Below, in pieces: positions 62,248 through 64,000 of a stretch of DNA of 64,000 bases (position 1 is its first letter; every line of letters begins with the position of its first letter). The stretch is from Coriobacteriaceae bacterium AF08-21 (GTDB taxonomy: Bacteria > Actinomycetota > Coriobacteriia > Coriobacteriales > Coriobacteriaceae): contig JAQCQR010000001.1 of NCBI GenBank assembly GCA_027687465.1, forward strand, positions 124,001-188,000, in the 5' to 3' direction. The translations under genes were made by a program, and so were the position numbers. A model generated the notes under the pieces. It ran no database searches and was not told the origin of the DNA. It worked only from the letters and a program-made list of their open reading frames with translations.

Positions 62248-63984
62248 CTAACCTCCTATCATCGCGCGGTAGTCGTCCGCAATGTTCTTCATCGCGATGA
62301 ACGCGTCGCACTCAGCAGCCCACGCGTCTATGCGGTTGCGCGGGTCTTGGTTCTTCTTGTCCGGCTGAATGTTTCCGTTCACGTCGGTTCGAATGGCGAC
62401 GTTCGAGCGGCACCATTCGGCAATCGGGTTGGCGTTGTCCACGATGCGCCCTTCCTTGTAGAGCGCTCGAAGCTCCTTCATCGGCATTGAAAGCGTTTGC
62501 GCGCCCTGAATTACCTTTTGCAGGTTGTCAGCCCCGAAGTAGTCTTCGTATGCGTCCACGGTGGGAACGTCGCGCATGTGCCACGGGTCGTAACCGCACG
62601 CAACGGCATAGATTCCGTACTTGTCCTGAATTTCTGCCACCCAATCCAGAACGTCGCGCTTGTCCATGATGGGCGTTTCGCACGCTCGCATAAGCCCGCG
62701 CGCAATCCACGCGTCGTAAGGCACGCCGTCGCGCCCTCCACGCCGCCCCTCACGCTCTGCCTGTTCCAGCGCGCGAAGCGGAATCCAAGCCATGTGAAGC
62801 GCATATATGTTCGGGTCGTTCGGTCGCTGCATGAGAAGGCACGCAGCGGTGAGGTCGGTCGTATCCGCCGCGTCAACTCCTAGCACGGCATACGTAAACG
62901 TTCCGTCTCCGGGGTCGAATGTCGCTTCGTTGTGAATCTCAGACCACGTGAGCCAAGCTTGCGACTGGTTTTCAATCAGGTTGAAGTCTTTAACCAGCAG
63001 CGTAGGAAGGTAGGTCGCATCGTCCTTCGCTTTGGAAACGTTCTGGCGAAGCGCCGAAAGCGATTTGATGGTGCCTAGGCCGGGGTTCGCCTTGACCCAA
63101 GCGCCTTCGTCCTGCCATTCCTCGCGCTCGTCAAGCTCGAAGATGAACGCAATGAAGCGCTCTGCCTTCTCGCCGGTCGCCTTGCCGTCAAGCCATTTGG
63201 TCGCATACTCGTATTGGGCATCGAAGATGCTGTTTCTGACGAATCCGTTAGTCGTGATCTCCAACACGAGCGGTTGGCGGCGCGCGGACGTTCCCTGCAT
63301 CGTCAGGTCGTATAGGTCGCGGTTCTTCATCGCGGCCAGCTCGTCAACGATAGCGCCGGAAATGTCCAATCCGTCAAGATGGTTCGTGTTGGCGCTCAGC
63401 GCGCGGATGCTCCCCATGTTCAGATCGCAGTAGAGGTCTGCAACGCGCTTGCGGATGTGCTTTGCGAGCGCGGGGCTTGTCTGAACCATGCGCCACGCGT
63501 TGTTGAATCCCTTTGCCGCCTGATCGTGGGCGGTGGCGACGTTGTATACCTCCGGCGCGCCCTCATCGTCGTTCACGAGCAAGTCAAGCTCTATCGCAGA
63601 CGCAAGCGCGGTCTTTCCGTTCTTGCGCCCCATAATCCAGAGCACTTCGCGATATTGCCGCACGCCCTCAGCGTCAACGAACCCGAAAACGACCGACAGA
63701 ATGGCGCGTTGGAAAAGCTCTAGCTTGAAATCGTGCCCTAAGCGCCCGGACGGTAGGCGGCAGAAGCTTTCGATGAACCGAACGTGCTTCTGCGCGAACT
63801 CTTCGCGGTAGTGGTACGGATAGAGCGGGTCGGTGTTGTCCATGTCGCGCAGGACATGGGCGGCAACCTGCTTCATCTTCTCGCACGCTATGATCTCGCC
63901 GCTCAGTATGCCGCCGAAGTATTCGCGTATCGCGCGCTCGCACGAGCCGCCCTTAGACTTCGCCCTAGCCGTACCGCGTTTCAT
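62248..63984 (-). CDS. terL: Terminase large subunit (5' end uncertain at window edge)
   Basis: This encodes at least 578 residues. The ATPase Walker A is VLWIMGRKNGKTALASAIEL, Walker B is LDISGAIVDELAAMKNRDLY, and the coupling region is PLVLEITTNGF. The nuclease domain has TYAVLGVDAADTTDLTAACL and later acidic residues. It packages phage DNA into heads through the portal. The ATG at 63984 has no ribosome site, and the frame stays open to the window edge, so the true start may lie outside. The small subunit should lie to the right. Confidence 0.92.
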   Translation of the reverse strand: MKRGTARAKSKGGSCERAIREYFGGILSGEIIACEKMKQVAAHVLRDMDNTDPLYPYHYREEFAQKHVRFIESFCRLPSGRLGHDFKLELFQRAILSVVFGFVDAEGVRQYREVLWIMGRKNGKTALASAIELDLLVNDDEGAPEVYNVATAHDQAAKGFNNAWRMVQTSPALAKHIRKRVADLYCDLNMGSIRALSANTNHLDGLDISGAIVDELAAMKNRDLYDLTMQGTSARRQPLVLEITTNGFVRNSIFDAQYEYATKWLDGKATGEKAERFIAFIFELDEREEWQDEGAWVKANPGLGTIKSLSALRQNVSKAKDDATYLPTLLVKDFNLIENQSQAWLTWSEIHNEATFDPGDGTFTYAVLGVDAADTTDLTAACLLMQRPNDPNIYALHMAWIPLRALEQAEREGRRGGRDGVPYDAWIARGLMRACETPIMDKRDVLDWVAEIQDKYGIYAVACGYDPWHMRDVPTVDAYEDYFGADNLQKVIQGAQTLSMPMKELRALYKEGRIVDNANPIAEWCRSNVAIRTDVNGNIQPDKKNQDPRNRIDAWAAECDAFIAMKNIADDYRAMIGG

Positions 63985-64000
63985 TGATGAAGTCAATGAG

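Larger units (their letters stand above)
42727..64000 (-). mobile_element. Siphovirus-type prophage (structural, DGR and lysis modules), right part beyond window
   Basis: One continuous right-to-left gene set runs terminase, portal, protease, HK97 capsid, connectors, tail, tape measure, Dit, tail-associated protein, BppU-like shaft, DGR target, DGR and lysis genes. Genes overlap by 1-20 nt, typical of phage. The left boundary lies between 42727 and 43010; att sequences were not identified. No integrase or repressor for it is seen, so these lie to the right. Confidence 0.93.

Overview
The window looks like a chromosomal segment of a gut Coriobacteriia species, most likely Collinsella. This is inferred from the high GC content, the gene families, and the style of intergenic hairpin repeats, not from a database match. 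It holds two mobile regions and a stretch of ordinary chromosome between them.

Layout. (1) 1-2100: the end of an integrative element beside the 3' end of guaA. It has a tyrosine integrase (cut by the window edge), a small excisionase-like HTH protein, a divergent XRE repressor, three 16-bp operator palindromes and a cluster of GGGAGTAAA repeats. (2) 2113-42200: host genes. These include guaA, asparaginase, ychF, an alpha-glucoside PTS locus with a divergent dehydrogenase and GntR regulator, a 4Fe-4S protein, a frameshifted and an intact glycerol dehydrogenase, an iron alcohol dehydrogenase, and two TPR-like proteins followed by a MurT-GatD fusion. Next come tRNA-Glu, type III glutamine synthetase, metF / MetH-activation protein / metH, a PFL-family (UPF0210) protein, yhbY, a 999-aa AAA-SARP regulator, nagB, crr, glmM, rplM-rpsI and a patatin-like protein. 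Several intergenic regions carry unusual long inverted repeats. (3) 42700-64000: a siphovirus-type prophage transcribed right to left, running from the large terminase (right edge) through portal, prohead protease, capsid, connectors, tail, baseplate and lysis genes. Its integrase and early genes lie beyond the right edge.

The highlight is a complete diversity-generating retroelement (DGR) in the prophage tail region. In transcription order it has a target gene with a C-terminal variable repeat (VR, 48009-48137), a small hairpin 5 nt past the VR, an avd-like four-helix gene (47469-47879), a template repeat (TR, 47312-47440) and a YMDD reverse transcriptase (45991-47100). TR and VR align over 129 bp without gaps and differ at 14 positions. 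All 14 are adenines in the coding-strand TR, which is the signature of adenine-specific mutagenic retrohoming. The differences fall mainly in AAY codons of a C-type-lectin-like tip protein encoded just downstream of a BppU-like coiled-coil shaft, so the phage probably diversifies its receptor-binding tip.

The lysis cassette after the DGR encodes a carbohydrate-binding protein, a membrane coiled-coil protein, a holin, an anchored C39-type peptidase and a GH25-CW_7-LysM endolysin.
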